From positions 90,759-154,758 of the forward strand of contig JAPKCM010000003.1 of the NCBI GenBank assembly GCA_028822935.1: DNA of 64,000 nucleotides. Reading direction: 5' to 3'. Positions within the stretch are counted from its first letter, which is position 1. Every line of letters begins with the position of its first letter. This stretch comes from Akkermansiaceae bacterium (GTDB taxonomy: Bacteria > Verrucomicrobiota > Verrucomicrobiia > Verrucomicrobiales > Akkermansiaceae). The position numbers and the translations under genes were made by a program. Shown here one piece after another: positions 18,004 through 27,998 of the stretch. The notes under the pieces are model-generated. The model saw nothing but the letters and a program-made list of their open reading frames with translations. It had not been told where the DNA came from and did not search any database.

Positions 18004-20937
18004 TCAGCCAAACAAGCCCATCAGTTCATTCTCTTCCAATCCGGGCACGAGCGCGCTGCCTCCATCGAGAACGGATTCCATCATCGCCTTCTTCTCTTCT
18101 TGAAGGGCCAGGATCTTTTCTTCGACCGTCCCCCTGGTGATGAACTTGTAGCTGTTCACGACCCTGGTCTGACCAATGCGGTGGGCGCGGTCGGTCGCCT
18201 GCGCTTCCACAGCCGGGTTCCACCATGGGTCGAGGTGGATGACGGTATCGGCTGCCGTGAGGTTGAGCCCCACGCCGCCCGCTTTCAGGGAAATGAGAAA
18301 GACAGGCGCCTTCCCCTCCTGGAAACGTTCCACCACCTCGCCCCGCTTACGAGTCTGACCATCGAGATAGCAGTAGTCCCAGCCCCTTCCGAGAAGCATG
18401 GGAACGACACCTTGGAGAAGTTGCACAAACTGACTAAAGACGAGCACGCGATGGCCGCCCGCGACCGCTTCTTCGAGAAGGCTCTCGAGTTCATCGAGTT
18501 TGATTCCAGCGTCTTTATCCTCGACCTTGATCCCCGGTAAAAGACGGAGATCACAGCAGGCTTGGCGAAGTCGAAGAAGCGCGGTGAGCGCGACCATGCG
18601 CTTCTTGCCGTCGTCCGCGGCATCGACTTGACTGCGACTCTCAACGAGGAGCTGTCGGTAGATCCCGGATTGTTTCGGAGTGAGATCACAGTAGCGCACT
18701 TGCTCAATGCGGGCCGGAAGATCTTTCGCGACCTCCGTTTTCAAGCGACGCAAAACGACCGGTTTGAGTCGACGCGCAAGGCGGCGCCCCAGCGCGGGAT
18801 CGCCCCCTTTTCGAAGCGGTTTCTCGAAGCGTTCGATGAAGGCTTTTCGCGGTCCAAGATATCCTGGAAGAGCGAAGTGCATGATAGACCAGAGATCGAG
18901 AAGCGAGTTCTCCACCGGGGTTCCGGACAGCGCGAAACGATGACGGGCCTTGAGAGCATGCACCGCTTTACTAACCTGCGCTTCGGGATTCTTGATCTGC
19001 TGCGCTTCGTCGAGCACCGCGATATCGAACTCGGCGGCATTAAATTTTTCGGAATCAATGCGGAGAATGGCGTAGCTCGTGATAACGAGATCCGCTTGGG
19101 GCAGTTCACCTCGTTTAGAGCCGACATGAAGGGCGACCTTTAAATCAGAAACCCATTTTTGCGCTTCTGCAGCCCAGTTGAAGACCAGGGAAGAAGGACA
19201 AACAACGAGCGCTCTTCCGCCACGCGCCTGAATAAAGGTGAGCGTCTGAATCGTCTTACCAAGGCCCATGTCATCGGCCAAAATACCGCCCATCTTCAAC
19301 TCACTGAGCTTCCACATCCAGCGGACACCATCGGCTTGGTAGGGTCGCAGAACATCAGGAAGCGCCGGAATTTCAACGCTCTCTTCCGGCTCCAGGGACA
19401 TCCCAAAGTCACGAGCGCTTTGGCGAAGATAAGCAGCTTGTTGAGTGCTCACCTCGAAAATCCCGGGAGCGGCCTGAGTCGGATCGCAGTCGCTTAAAGT
19501 GTCGCTAACCTCATCGATAAATCCGGAATCGATCACGGCAATCTTCCCGCGTCCATAAGCTTGCTCGGAACTCCCCATGCGCAGCATGCGCTGGACCTGA
19601 TCACGACCGAGTTCGTCGTTACCCACTTGAAAACGAGTCTCTACGGTGAACCAATCCTGTCCGCTCCCCTGCTGAACATCCCAATCGGGTCGCACCGCCA
19701 CCACCTGCTTCGCGGCCGCATCAAAGCGCTCCCCTTTTTCGACCTGCCAGAGAGGAGGCAGTTCGGCAAAGGCGTGGAACTTGAGAATCTCTTCACGCTC
19801 CCGCAGGGCCATGCGCCCGCCCTTAGCAGGACCTTCAAAATTCCACGAGCGGAAGAATTCGATCACGGCGTTTTCCTTCGAAACTGACGTAAGAAGCCCG
19901 GTGTCGCCCACCAGCTGGGCTTCTCCATCGACACAAGAAGCCCGCTGGCCCTCATAACGAAATTCCAAGCGTGCTTCGAGATGACGGAGTGAGCCTTCGA
20001 GATGGATGAGGACTTCGGGAATCCCCTCATGGGGAAGCGCATCCCAGATTCGTTCGGGCACCTCGAACCAGCGCTCGAGCTGACCGAGCACGAATTGCGC
20101 ATCGCCCGCACTCACGCGAAGACTCTTTTCTAAAACAGCGGCATACTTGGCCGGCAAGCCAAGAGCGACAGGTGAAAAATCGGCTTTCTCGAGAATCCAC
20201 GATCCCAGTGGATTGACTCCGGCTGGCCAGCGAAGGGCGATGCGCTCACCCACCATGCGGAGGGGCAATCTGGGGCCTTGCGCGGAAATGGTGACGTCGG
20301 TCTTCTTGCCAAACTGAATCCGCGGATGACCAATGAGACCTTCGAGAAGGTCGAGGAACTGAGGGCGATCAAGATTGACGATTCCGGGCGCTTCACCAGG
20401 AAAAAGTTCGCGAAGGACGCGCCAGAGCTCTTCATCGTGCGCATCGAGCCGATAGGACTCCGTGAGAGCCGAAAGGAGAGTTTCTTCGCCATCGACCACC
20501 GCGCCGAAGCCGACCATGAGCTGACCGCGCTCCCAGGCGGGCTCGACCTTGAGGGGAAGCATCACCTGGAGTGTCGCTTCCTTTCCCTCCTCGGAAAGCG
20601 TGGGCCATTTGTCTTCGAGAGGCACTGCGGTGGCCACTGGAGCGGCAGACTGCTGAGGATCGATGACTTCCAACCCAATCGCGATGACATGAGCGCAAAC
20701 CCGACCATCACGTCGCACCATGAGGCAGGTGCATTTATTTTCCATGTGGCTGCGCGAGATAATCTCCATCGAGATCTTCTTCATCTTCCCACCAATGCGA
20801 ATTTCGCCGGAGAGGAGGCCTTCCTTGTATCCCGCTGATTTCACGCCCCCTTCACGATGGATGGAGCGCGCTTTTTTCATCTCTTGCCAGCCTCCGGCAT
20901 CCATCAGGAGATCGCGTGTCAGTTCGAGATGGCTCAT
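18004..20937 (-). CDS. SNF2-family DNA-dependent ATPase with SWIM zinc finger
   Basis: The 977-residue protein begins MSHLELTRDLL at 20937; in-frame codons further upstream would run into the divergent gene's promoter region. A SWIM zinc finger lies near residues 70-90 (KCTC and CAHV, pattern CxC..CxH). The SNF2/Rad54 motor fills the C-terminal half, with ADDMGLGKTIQTL (Walker A), DEAQQIKN (motif II), SGTPVEN (motif III), and motifs V and VI including KAGGVGLNLTAADTVIHLDPWWNPAVE-type segments and DRAHRIGQ. Bacterial HepA/SWIM helicases remodel protein-DNA or RNA polymerase-DNA complexes. Its exact target is unknown. A Gre-like transcription factor gene is divergent from it with 52 bases between. 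Confidence 0.9.
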   Translation of the reverse strand: MSHLELTRDLLMDAGGWQEMKKARSIHREGGVKSAGYKEGLLSGEIRIGGKMKKISMEIISRSHMENKCTCLMVRRDGRVCAHVIAIGLEVIDPQQSAAPVATAVPLEDKWPTLSEEGKEATLQVMLPLKVEPAWERGQLMVGFGAVVDGEETLLSALTESYRLDAHDEELWRVLRELFPGEAPGIVNLDRPQFLDLLEGLIGHPRIQFGKKTDVTISAQGPRLPLRMVGERIALRWPAGVNPLGSWILEKADFSPVALGLPAKYAAVLEKSLRVSAGDAQFVLGQLERWFEVPERIWDALPHEGIPEVLIHLEGSLRHLEARLEFRYEGQRASCVDGEAQLVGDTGLLTSVSKENAVIEFFRSWNFEGPAKGGRMALREREEILKFHAFAELPPLWQVEKGERFDAAAKQVVAVRPDWDVQQGSGQDWFTVETRFQVGNDELGRDQVQRMLRMGSSEQAYGRGKIAVIDSGFIDEVSDTLSDCDPTQAAPGIFEVSTQQAAYLRQSARDFGMSLEPEESVEIPALPDVLRPYQADGVRWMWKLSELKMGGILADDMGLGKTIQTLTFIQARGGRALVVCPSSLVFNWAAEAQKWVSDLKVALHVGSKRGELPQADLVITSYAILRIDSEKFNAAEFDIAVLDEAQQIKNPEAQVSKAVHALKARHRFALSGTPVENSLLDLWSIMHFALPGYLGPRKAFIERFEKPLRKGGDPALGRRLARRLKPVVLRRLKTEVAKDLPARIEQVRYCDLTPKQSGIYRQLLVESRSQVDAADDGKKRMVALTALLRLRQACCDLRLLPGIKVEDKDAGIKLDELESLLEEAVAGGHRVLVFSQFVQLLQGVVPMLLGRGWDYCYLDGQTRKRGEVVERFQEGKAPVFLISLKAGGVGLNLTAADTVIHLDPWWNPAVEAQATDRAHRIGQTRVVNSYKFITRGTVEEKILALQEEKKAMMESVLDGGSALVPGLEENELMGLFG

Positions 20938-20989
20938 TGCGGCGCAGACTAGTCTTGCACCTTCCGGCTTGTCTCGCAAAATTGCACCT

Positions 20990-21451
20990 GTGACGAAAAG
21001 CGAGGCCATTTCCCAACTCAAAGCGCAACTGGACAAACAGATCTCAGTGATGAAATCGGCCTTGGCTGATTCTGAGGAAAGTGCGTCAGGAGACGAAACG
21101 AAGTCGGAAGGAAAATACGACACCCGCGCAGTCGAGGCTTCCTACCTCGCGCAAGCTCAGGACGCGCAACTAGCTCTCGCAGAAGTAGCTGCGACTACCT
21201 TTTCCCGCTTCGAGGCAGAAGACTACACCCTCGATGATGAAATTGGCGTCGGTGCATTCGTGGAAGTCGATGAAGACGGAGAGATTCGCTTTTTCTTCCT
21301 CGCCCCCACTGGCGGAGGACAAACATTGGATTATCTTGGCTGTGAGCTGACCGTCATCACCCCAGATTCACGTCTTTATCAGGAACTGGTGGGAAAAAAG
21401 ATGGGCGCTGAAATTGAGAATCCTGCTCTTCTGGTGACCGGACTGGAGTAA
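20990..21451 (+). CDS. GreA/GreB-like transcription factor
   Basis: Starting at GTG 20990, the 153-residue product has an N-terminal helical hairpin (about 1-75) with many charged residues. The C-terminal domain carries AFVEVDEDGEIRFFFLAPTGGG and ELTVITPDSRLYQELVGKKMGAEIE, the FKBP-like fold of Gre factors and related RNA polymerase secondary-channel binders (Rnk, GreA). The hairpin is longer in linker and less typical than in GreA, so transcript-cleavage activity is not certain. Divergence from the SNF2 gene may indicate shared control. An earlier ATG at 20720 lies inside the helicase gene and is rejected. Confidence 0.7.
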   Translation: MTKSEAISQLKAQLDKQISVMKSALADSEESASGDETKSEGKYDTRAVEASYLAQAQDAQLALAEVAATTFSRFEAEDYTLDDEIGVGAFVEVDEDGEIRFFFLAPTGGGQTLDYLGCELTVITPDSRLYQELVGKKMGAEIENPALLVTGLE

Positions 21452-21517
21452 GGCGTGAGGAAGCCAAGCCGGTGGTTCGACGTTGATTTGTCAAACAGAG
21501 CTCCATAGAGTGGGAGC

Positions 21518-22189
21518 GTGAAATTGATTCTGAGTGCCCTGATTTTCTCGATGGGGGCTTATCTGCCTGTGGGAGCGGAAGAGTCGATCAAAGAGCTCAT
21601 CGCTAAAATTGGCGAAGGCACTTCAGCAGATCGAAATCAAACCACTGAGGCCATCCTCAACCGCTTGGGCGAAGATCCTGATCATGCGGCAAAGGTTTTG
21701 AGCATTGCCAATCAAAGCAGCGACGATCCCGAAGTTCGGGCTCGGACACGCTCCCTCTTGGAACAGACTTACCGTATCTACGAATTAGGCGAAGGAGTGG
21801 GTGTTTTTGGAATCGTGGTCGGTTGGTTCCTTGATCACAACGGAACGGAACTCACCTCCTGGCCTTTAGTTGTCCAAGTAGCCGAAGGAACGCCAGCGAA
21901 ATCCGCAGGATTCCGGGCAGGCGACGTCATCATCAACTGCAACGGAGAGGACTGCCGCGGCAGCAATTCCCGCAACGATCTCATCAAGAGGCTTTCTAAA
22001 ATCAGTCCTGGAACGGAAACCACTTTCCAAGTCCGTTTCTCCGATCAAGCGAGCGCTAGTTCCACCGATCTGAAGGACCAAAAACGAGATCTCAAAGCCG
22101 CCCCCATGATACGAAAAGACCTCGATATTCCTAGCCGATTCGAAAACAAGAAATTCAAGAAATGGCTCCGAAGTCAAAATCCTAACTAG
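21518..22189 (+). CDS. exported PDZ-domain protein
   Basis: The GTG at 21518 gives 223 residues with a signal peptide (LILSALIFSMGAYLPVGAEE). Residues 25-90 form a helical repeat-like region (EGTSADRNQTTEAILNRLG) that resembles HEAT-type helices. A PDZ domain follows at about 95-185 (WPLVVQVAEGTPAKSAGFRAGDVIINCNG), ending in a Lys-rich tail. PDZ domains bind exposed C-termini of client proteins. No protease domain is attached, so this is probably a periplasmic adaptor. It converges with the Sel1-repeat gene. Confidence 0.8.
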   Translation: MKLILSALIFSMGAYLPVGAEESIKELIAKIGEGTSADRNQTTEAILNRLGEDPDHAAKVLSIANQSSDDPEVRARTRSLLEQTYRIYELGEGVGVFGIVVGWFLDHNGTELTSWPLVVQVAEGTPAKSAGFRAGDVIINCNGEDCRGSNSRNDLIKRLSKISPGTETTFQVRFSDQASASSTDLKDQKRDLKAAPMIRKDLDIPSRFENKKFKKWLRSQNPN

Positions 22190-22240
22190 CGCATCGCGAA
22201 GGAAAGAAGTAGGTAAGATGCCTTTATCTCTTCCGTTCTG

Positions 22241-23683
22241 CTACTTGGTATAAGCAGCGTCTGGAGGTAAATCGCCGTATTCCTTGAGAGTCTCAATGGC
22301 AGCCTTTTGAAACTCTTCTTTAAGCGGGTAGCCTCGTTTAATGAGATCTTTCGCTTCTTTCATCTGCTCCGGGCTCAGAAGTTTTTCGATGCGCTTTTGC
22401 AAATTCATCAGCTGGGTTCGATCACTTCCTTGATTCCTCCTAATAGCCGCATAGTTCACGGCATAGGCGCTCACTAGATCTCCCTTTTCCAGAGCATCCC
22501 TGGGAGCGAGATCCTGAACCAAACCATACAGGGCACCGCCTTGTTTAGACGCACTGTAAAAAAAGTGAGCATGCCCCCTTTTCCGATCGAAATACCGATT
22601 GTTCTTTTGCATGCAGAAGAAGACTCCATAGAGAACGTGAGCGGGCGCACTCTGGGTCTCGGCGAGCGCATCGATGATTGGTTTCGCTTTCTCCGGTTGA
22701 ACTTCGTCATTCTCCCAAGGATAAAGATAGGACTTTGCGACTGAGTGCAGCACACGAAAATGACGGTTCCCTTTCGAATAAGCTTCCCGCGCTAGCCGAT
22801 AAATAGTGGGCGTCTCTCCAATCGTGCCAGCTCTTCTGAGGTTATATTCCCCTATCGCAAAGTCGTGCGCCACCGTGGAGGCAAAGAAATGGGGATTCTG
22901 CGCGGCTTCTAAAATGAGCGGCATTCCCTCATCAGCCCGTCCCACTTGAGAATAGTATCGCCCCAAAGCAACCATCGAGTTGAGATGCTTGACCTTCACT
23001 CCCATTTTCAACCTTTCCTCGGCTTTCTTGATCAGTTCCTCTTGAACTGGATTTTGAAAAGCCCTCTCTCCGGCATATTGTAAAATAAATTCGGCGGCCA
23101 CGTTGCTGTGTTTTTCCATTAAAATTGGAATGGCCATCTCAAAGGCGATTTTCTTATTCCTGACGTGCCCATCGAATCCGAAGAAAATTCTGCGGACGCA
23201 GTTTTCCCTCGCGATGACGCAACCTCTATCCATCGCTTCTTGCTCAAATCCGTTTCCTTTTTTAAGATCAACTTCGAGGCCCGCCTGTCCTCCAAAATGG
23301 CAATTTGCGAGATTCTTCAATCCCAGGGGATGGCCCGCCTCAGCCGCTTGGTGGGCCAGCTTGAGTCCACCCTCTTCGTCCTTTGCCACTCCTTCTCCTT
23401 CGAGATAGCAACGCGCCAAAATGGCCTGCCCCATCGGGTTCTCCAGAGCGGCCGAGCGCTCAGCATAAAGAAAGAGCTTCTCTTGATCGGGTTTCACGCC
23501 TCCCCAAGCGACCCGGGACCAGTAAGCCCATTCGGCAAGAGCCTGCGCATCTCCAAAGGCGACTGCTTCTTCAAGCTCCGCTTTCTCCCATGGCTTTCCA
23601 TTCCAAAGTCCGTCAGCAATCTCTTCCGCAAAAGAAAGAGTCGCGAGACAGATTGAAAAAATGGCGATCGTCACTCGAAGCAT
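22241..23683 (-). CDS. exported Sel1-repeat (TPR-like) protein
   Basis: I place the start at the ATG at 23683, which gives the signal peptide MLRVTIAIFSICLATLSFA. A longer frame from 23770 would overlap aat by 14 bases and lacks a signal at its tip. The 480-residue product has Sel1-type repeats (ALENPMGQAILARCYLEGEGVAKDEEGG is a classic unit, about residues 75-150) and further helical repeats to the end. Sel1 repeats mediate protein-protein contacts. The client is unknown. It lies 73 bases downstream of aat on the same strand and may be co-transcribed. Confidence 0.8.
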   Translation of the reverse strand: MLRVTIAIFSICLATLSFAEEIADGLWNGKPWEKAELEEAVAFGDAQALAEWAYWSRVAWGGVKPDQEKLFLYAERSAALENPMGQAILARCYLEGEGVAKDEEGGLKLAHQAAEAGHPLGLKNLANCHFGGQAGLEVDLKKGNGFEQEAMDRGCVIARENCVRRIFFGFDGHVRNKKIAFEMAIPILMEKHSNVAAEFILQYAGERAFQNPVQEELIKKAEERLKMGVKVKHLNSMVALGRYYSQVGRADEGMPLILEAAQNPHFFASTVAHDFAIGEYNLRRAGTIGETPTIYRLAREAYSKGNRHFRVLHSVAKSYLYPWENDEVQPEKAKPIIDALAETQSAPAHVLYGVFFCMQKNNRYFDRKRGHAHFFYSASKQGGALYGLVQDLAPRDALEKGDLVSAYAVNYAAIRRNQGSDRTQLMNLQKRIEKLLSPEQMKEAKDLIKRGYPLKEEFQKAAIETLKEYGDLPPDAAYTK

Positions 23684-23756
23684 TCCCACTAAATAGCGTT
23701 CTGCCAGGATCACCACAAGCCTCCCGTTGTCACGGGTCCTCCACTCAAGCAACAGC

Positions 23757-24347
23757 CTACTCGTCGGCAATCCCGATGGCCTCTTTGAGCATCAGCTGAT
23801 ATTCATCGCGCTCCACCTCATAACCACCAAACTGCTTGAGGTGCTCCGTCATCCACTGGGTGTCCAATAAGATCACCTCTTCGTCGCGCAGCCACTCGAC
23901 CAATTTCACTATCGCAATCTTACTTGCATCAGTCTTGCGACTGAACATGCTTTCTCCAAAAAAAGCCCCCTCGATCCGAATCCCGTAGAGTCCCCCTTGA
24001 AGACCCTCCTCATCCCAGCATTCGACCGAGTGTGCGAAGCCGAGATCATGAAGATCACAGTAACTCTCGACAATCGATTCATCGATCCAGGTCTCCGCTC
24101 GATCCGAGCAGCCCTGCATCACTTCGCGAAAAGCGGTGTTCCATCGGATTTCGAAAGGGCGCTTCTTGAGGCTCCGACGTAGGCCCTTCGGAATGTGGAA
24201 ACTTTCATCGAGCGGAATAATTCCTCGTAAGGTAGGAGAAAACCAATAGATTTCCCCATCTTCCGCCATCGGGAAAACGCCTTCGGTATAAGCACCGAGG
24301 AGAACTTGCGGGGGAATTTTCTCCACGGGCGGAATTTCACGATACAA
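23757..24347 (-). CDS. aat: leucyl/phenylalanyl-tRNA-protein transferase
   Basis: Aat adds Leu or Phe from aminoacyl-tRNA to the N-terminus of proteins with Arg or Lys ends, marking them for ClpS/ClpAP degradation. The 196-residue length fits the family. Conserved segments are LLGAYTEGVFPMAEDG, WFSPTLRGIIPLD, WIDESIVESYCDLHDLGFAHSVECW, GGLYGIRIEGAFFGESMF and LLDTQWMTEHLKQFGG. The start is a TTG at 24347, the only start codon available after an in-frame stop; a GTG 7 codons on is an alternative. It is divergent from yceD. Confidence 0.95.
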   Translation of the reverse strand: MYREIPPVEKIPPQVLLGAYTEGVFPMAEDGEIYWFSPTLRGIIPLDESFHIPKGLRRSLKKRPFEIRWNTAFREVMQGCSDRAETWIDESIVESYCDLHDLGFAHSVECWDEEGLQGGLYGIRIEGAFFGESMFSRKTDASKIAIVKLVEWLRDEEVILLDTQWMTEHLKQFGGYEVERDEYQLMLKEAIGIADE

Positions 24348-24375
24348 AACGATATTTTCAAACTACAATCCGCTC

Positions 24376-24858
24376 ATGAAAATTGAACTTGTTCACCTTC
24401 CCGACGAAGGGGAGTCCCTCACCGGCGAGATCCCAAAAGAAGTTTTCGACCTCAACGAAGACCACACCAAAGCCACCGGCCCCTTGCGCTACGACCTTTT
24501 CGCTCAGCGCTTTGACGGCGAATTACTCCTCACTGGAGCCATCTCTACGACCTTTGAACTTACGTGCATGAGGACCCTCCATAAGTTCCTCCAAACCATC
24601 GAATTACCCAGCGTCGCAATCAGCGTTGAGATCGGAGATAATGGGATTATCGACGCCTCCGCCGCGCTCCGAGAGGAACTTGTCATCGAACTTCCGAACA
24701 ATCCATACTGCGAAGATGGGGACGACCCGACGACCTGTGAGATCGATACTCGATATTTAGCAGTGGACAATCCACCGGATGTTGGAGTAGACAACGCCCC
24801 CGCGCAGGACGAACCCAACCCTTGGGATGCACTCGACGCGCTAAAATCTACCGATTAA
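24376..24858 (+). CDS. yceD: YceD/DUF177 family protein
   Basis: The 160-residue product starts at ATG 24376 and has the DUF177 signature (TFELTCMRTLHKFLQTIELP region, then an acidic C-terminus with an NNPYCEDGDDPTTCEI segment). YceD family proteins are linked to 23S rRNA maturation or ribosome assembly. The gene order yceD-rpmF-plsX is conserved in many bacteria and is intact here, with 20 bases to rpmF. The acidic tail (NPPDVGVDNAPAQDEPNPWD) is longer than in many homologues. Confidence 0.88.
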   Translation: MKIELVHLPDEGESLTGEIPKEVFDLNEDHTKATGPLRYDLFAQRFDGELLLTGAISTTFELTCMRTLHKFLQTIELPSVAISVEIGDNGIIDASAALREELVIELPNNPYCEDGDDPTTCEIDTRYLAVDNPPDVGVDNAPAQDEPNPWDALDALKSTD

Positions 24859-24878
24859 CCGCCAACACTCTGTAAACC

Positions 24879-25061
24879 ATGGCCGTACCAAAAAGACGCA
24901 CCTCCAAGCACAAGCAAAAGCTTCGTCGTGGAGCAAACCGGTGGCGCAAGCCCCAGCTAAAGACCTGCCCTGAATGCGAAAGCCGCATTCCGGGACACAT
25001 CGCATGCCCTTCTTGCGGAACTTACCGCGAGCGCCAGGTCATCGAAGTAGACCTCGTCTAA
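24879..25061 (+). CDS. rpmF: 50S ribosomal protein L32
   Basis: This 60-residue protein begins AVPKRRTSKHKQKLRR and carries the zinc-ribbon cysteines CPEC and CPSC, the C+ form of L32, which normally goes with zinc-replete expression. It sits between yceD and plsX, its usual place. No second copy without cysteines is visible in the window. Confidence 0.98.
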   Translation: MAVPKRRTSKHKQKLRRGANRWRKPQLKTCPECESRIPGHIACPSCGTYRERQVIEVDLV

Positions 25062-25113
25062 TTCCTTTTACACAGAGGCGCGGATTAATTTCCGTGCCTT
25101 TTTGTATCCTCAC

Positions 25114-26166
25114 ATGAAGATTGCTCTTGATTGCATGGGCGGTGATTACGCTCCCAGCGTGAACCTTATTGGTGCCCGCGATCTTCTGAAGGAGAATAAG
25201 GAGATCGAGACCATCTTCTTAACCGGTCCTGAGGAACTTCTTAGAAAAGAAGCTGCAAAATGTGATCTCACGGACCCGCGGATTCAATTCGTCGAGGCTC
25301 CCGAAGTCGTCGGCATGGAAGAGTCCGGCGCTAAAGCTCTTCGGCGGAAAAAAAATTCCTCCATCGCCGTCGCCGCTGATCTGGTAAAGCGCAAGGAAGC
25401 GGGAGCAATGGTTTCCGCCGGAAATACCGGTGCCGCCGTCGCCGCCGCGACTGTGAAACTTCGCCTTTTAAAAGGGGTCGCCCGAGCCGGAATCGCCTCT
25501 CCTCTCCCCAACGAATACGGGATCTGCAACCTTCTCGATGCCGGGGCGAATCCCGAAGCCAAACCGAGCCACCTTCTCACCTACGCCATCATGGGCAGCG
25601 TCTACGCCCGCGAAGTGCTCAAGGTCGAAAATCCTCACGTCGGAATGATGTCCAACGGCGGGGAAGACGAAAAAGGAACCACCTTTACCAAGGAAACCAT
25701 GGTTCTCCTAAGACACCTCGTGGATCGCGGCCACGCCCCCTTCACCCTCCTCGGAAACGTTGAGGGCCACGATCTTTTCCAAACCAAGCTCGACGTCTGC
25801 CTCTGCGATGGCTTCACCGGAAACATCGTCCTCAAGAGCTGCGAGGCAACCGCCAAGGCGATGTCCAAGTGGATGAAGTCCGAATTTAAAAAGAATCCCG
25901 TCCGCATCGCCGGAGCCCTCTTGGGCAAGGGAGCCTTCCAAGCGGTGAAAGACCGCACCAACTACGAATCTTACGGTGGCAGCCCCCTTCTCGGCGTCAA
26001 TGGCGTCGTCATCATCGCCCACGGCGGCTCTTCCGCCCTCGCAATCAAGAACGCCTTGCGGATGTCCGCAGAAGCACTGAAGCACGAAATCAATCCCAAG
26101 ATTGAAGAGATGCTCAGAAAAATCGCTACCTCAGCCCCTCCCAAAAAAGAGGAACCCTCCGAATAG
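25114..26166 (+). CDS. plsX: phosphate acyltransferase PlsX
   Basis: PlsX makes acyl-phosphate from acyl-ACP, the first step of membrane phospholipid synthesis with PlsY. The start MKIALDCMGGDYAP at 25114 fits the family better than the ATG four codons upstream. Conserved parts include SAGNTGAAVAAA, NVEGHDLFQ and LCDGFTGNIVLKSCE. It has 350 residues and a short Pro/Lys/Glu tail. No fab genes follow, so the group ends here. Confidence 0.96.
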   Translation: MKIALDCMGGDYAPSVNLIGARDLLKENKEIETIFLTGPEELLRKEAAKCDLTDPRIQFVEAPEVVGMEESGAKALRRKKNSSIAVAADLVKRKEAGAMVSAGNTGAAVAAATVKLRLLKGVARAGIASPLPNEYGICNLLDAGANPEAKPSHLLTYAIMGSVYAREVLKVENPHVGMMSNGGEDEKGTTFTKETMVLLRHLVDRGHAPFTLLGNVEGHDLFQTKLDVCLCDGFTGNIVLKSCEATAKAMSKWMKSEFKKNPVRIAGALLGKGAFQAVKDRTNYESYGGSPLLGVNGVVIIAHGGSSALAIKNALRMSAEALKHEINPKIEEMLRKIATSAPPKKEEPSE

Positions 26167-26366
26167 CGCGAGAAAAATACGTTGCCAAAAATGGCTGCGA
26201 CAGCCTGCCGCAAGCGGCCCCACAAAATCCATCTAATTTGCACAATCGCGACGTTCACTCCTCGTCCGGCCATTTTAGCCTTCCCTAACAGGCCCCTTTC
26301 GCAATAAATTATCTCCCCTTTCAGCTAGGACCATAGGCCGCAAGGTTCCCACTCATATTTAGAATT

Positions 26367-27974
26367 ATGCTTACCGTAGTATCCTTTATCCTCTTCACCG
26401 CATTTGCCGCTGGACTGACGTGGTGGATCACTCGCCGCGATGAAACGAACAGCTCCGAAGGATTCTTCCTTGGAGGTCGTAGCCTCACCTTCCCCATCAT
26501 TGCCGGATCACTCCTCCTGACGAATCTTTCGACCGAGCAAATGGTGGGACTCAACGGAGCTGCCTTCAAGCACGGCCTCAGCGTTATGGCCTGGGAAGTC
26601 AATGCCGTCATCGCCCTTATTCTCATGGCGATCTACTTCCTTCCGAAGTTTCTCAAAAGCGGAATCACGACCGTCCCCCAGTTCCTTGAGCAGCGCTTTG
26701 ACAAGCGCACGCAAACCTTGGCTAACTCAATTTTTCTGGCCGCCTATGCCCTCCTTTTGATTCCCATCATTCTCTACAGCGGAGCCAAGGGCCTCATCAA
26801 CATCATGGACCTTAAGTCCATGACCGGAATTGAAAACGACTACACCCTTCTCCAGATCGCTTGCGTCGGCATCGGCGTCGCAGGAATGATTTACGCACGT
26901 CTCGGCGGCCTGCGAACACTCGCCGTTCTTGACACCATCAATGGAATCGGACTCCTGATCGGAGGATTCATGATTGCCTGGTTTGCCCTAGGCCACCTCG
27001 GCGGTGATGCTGGAGTCTCCGGCGGATGGGACACCCTCAAAAATGTCCACCCCGAGCGAATGGACTCCACCGGAGAACCCGGGTCGGAAGTTCCTTTCTC
27101 CACTCTCTTCACCGGAGTCGCGCTCCTCAACCTCTTCTACTGGTGCACCAACCAGCAAATCATCCAGCGAACTTTCGGAGCCAGCTCACTTGCCGAAGGT
27201 CAAAAAGGAGTTCTCCTTACCGGTGCGCTCAAACTTCTTGGACCCGTCTACCTCGTCCTTCCAGGCCTCATCGCCTACCACATCTTCTTCGGTCAGGAAG
27301 TTGGCAATGACGACGCCTACGGAAAACTCGTCTCCCTTGTTCTCCCATCTCACCTCACCGGGTTCTTCGCCGCCGTCATGGTGGGAGCCATCCTCAGCTC
27401 CTTCAATGCGGCACTGAACTCTACCTCCGCCCTTTTCTCGATCGGCCTCTACAAGCACATGATCAATCCAAGTGCGGACGATCAACAAACGGTCAAGACA
27501 GCCAAACTCTTCGTCACCGTGATCGCGATTGCCGCAATGCTCGGAGCACCTCTTCTCTCGAAGACAGGAAGCCTCTTTGGCTACCTTCAGACGATGAATG
27601 CAATCTACTTCATCCCGATCTTCGCAGTTGTCGTCATGGGCATGCTGAACAAGCGCGTCCCCTCTATTTCGGCATTCGTTAGCATGGTCGTCGGACTGAT
27701 CATTCTGATCTCCACTCTCATTGCCTTCCCACTCTTGAACGGAGGAGACAGCGTCGAAACCGTCACTGGATTCAGCAATTTCCACCTGATGGGAATTACC
27801 TTTGCCCTGCTCATCGTGATCATGTTCGTCGCATCCAAAGTCGCACCACGTGCCAAAGCTTGGGAGCTAAAGACCAACACGCCGATCGACATGACGCCCT
27901 GGAAAGGCGCTCCAATCGTGAGCGCGATCCTCGTCATCATCGTGCTCATCATCTACGTAACCTTCCACCAGTAA
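26367..27974 (+). CDS. sodium:solute symporter (SSS family)
   Basis: The 535-residue inner-membrane protein has 13-14 predicted transmembrane helices and the family landmarks GGRSLTFPIIAGSLLLTNLSTEQ near the N-terminus and the GAILSSFNAALNSTSALFSIG segment in the second half. SSS proteins couple Na+ entry to uptake of sugars, amino acids or other solutes. The galactokinase gene follows 106 bases on in the same direction, so a galactose-type sugar is a reasonable guess, but a terminator-like hairpin separates them. The 200 bases upstream contain no recognised operator. Confidence 0.9.
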   Translation: MLTVVSFILFTAFAAGLTWWITRRDETNSSEGFFLGGRSLTFPIIAGSLLLTNLSTEQMVGLNGAAFKHGLSVMAWEVNAVIALILMAIYFLPKFLKSGITTVPQFLEQRFDKRTQTLANSIFLAAYALLLIPIILYSGAKGLINIMDLKSMTGIENDYTLLQIACVGIGVAGMIYARLGGLRTLAVLDTINGIGLLIGGFMIAWFALGHLGGDAGVSGGWDTLKNVHPERMDSTGEPGSEVPFSTLFTGVALLNLFYWCTNQQIIQRTFGASSLAEGQKGVLLTGALKLLGPVYLVLPGLIAYHIFFGQEVGNDDAYGKLVSLVLPSHLTGFFAAVMVGAILSSFNAALNSTSALFSIGLYKHMINPSADDQQTVKTAKLFVTVIAIAAMLGAPLLSKTGSLFGYLQTMNAIYFIPIFAVVVMGMLNKRVPSISAFVSMVVGLIILISTLIAFPLLNGGDSVETVTGFSNFHLMGITFALLIVIMFVASKVAPRAKAWELKTNTPIDMTPWKGAPIVSAILVIIVLIIYVTFHQ

Positions 27975-27998
27975 TAGGGCCGTCCTCTTAAGTTGCTC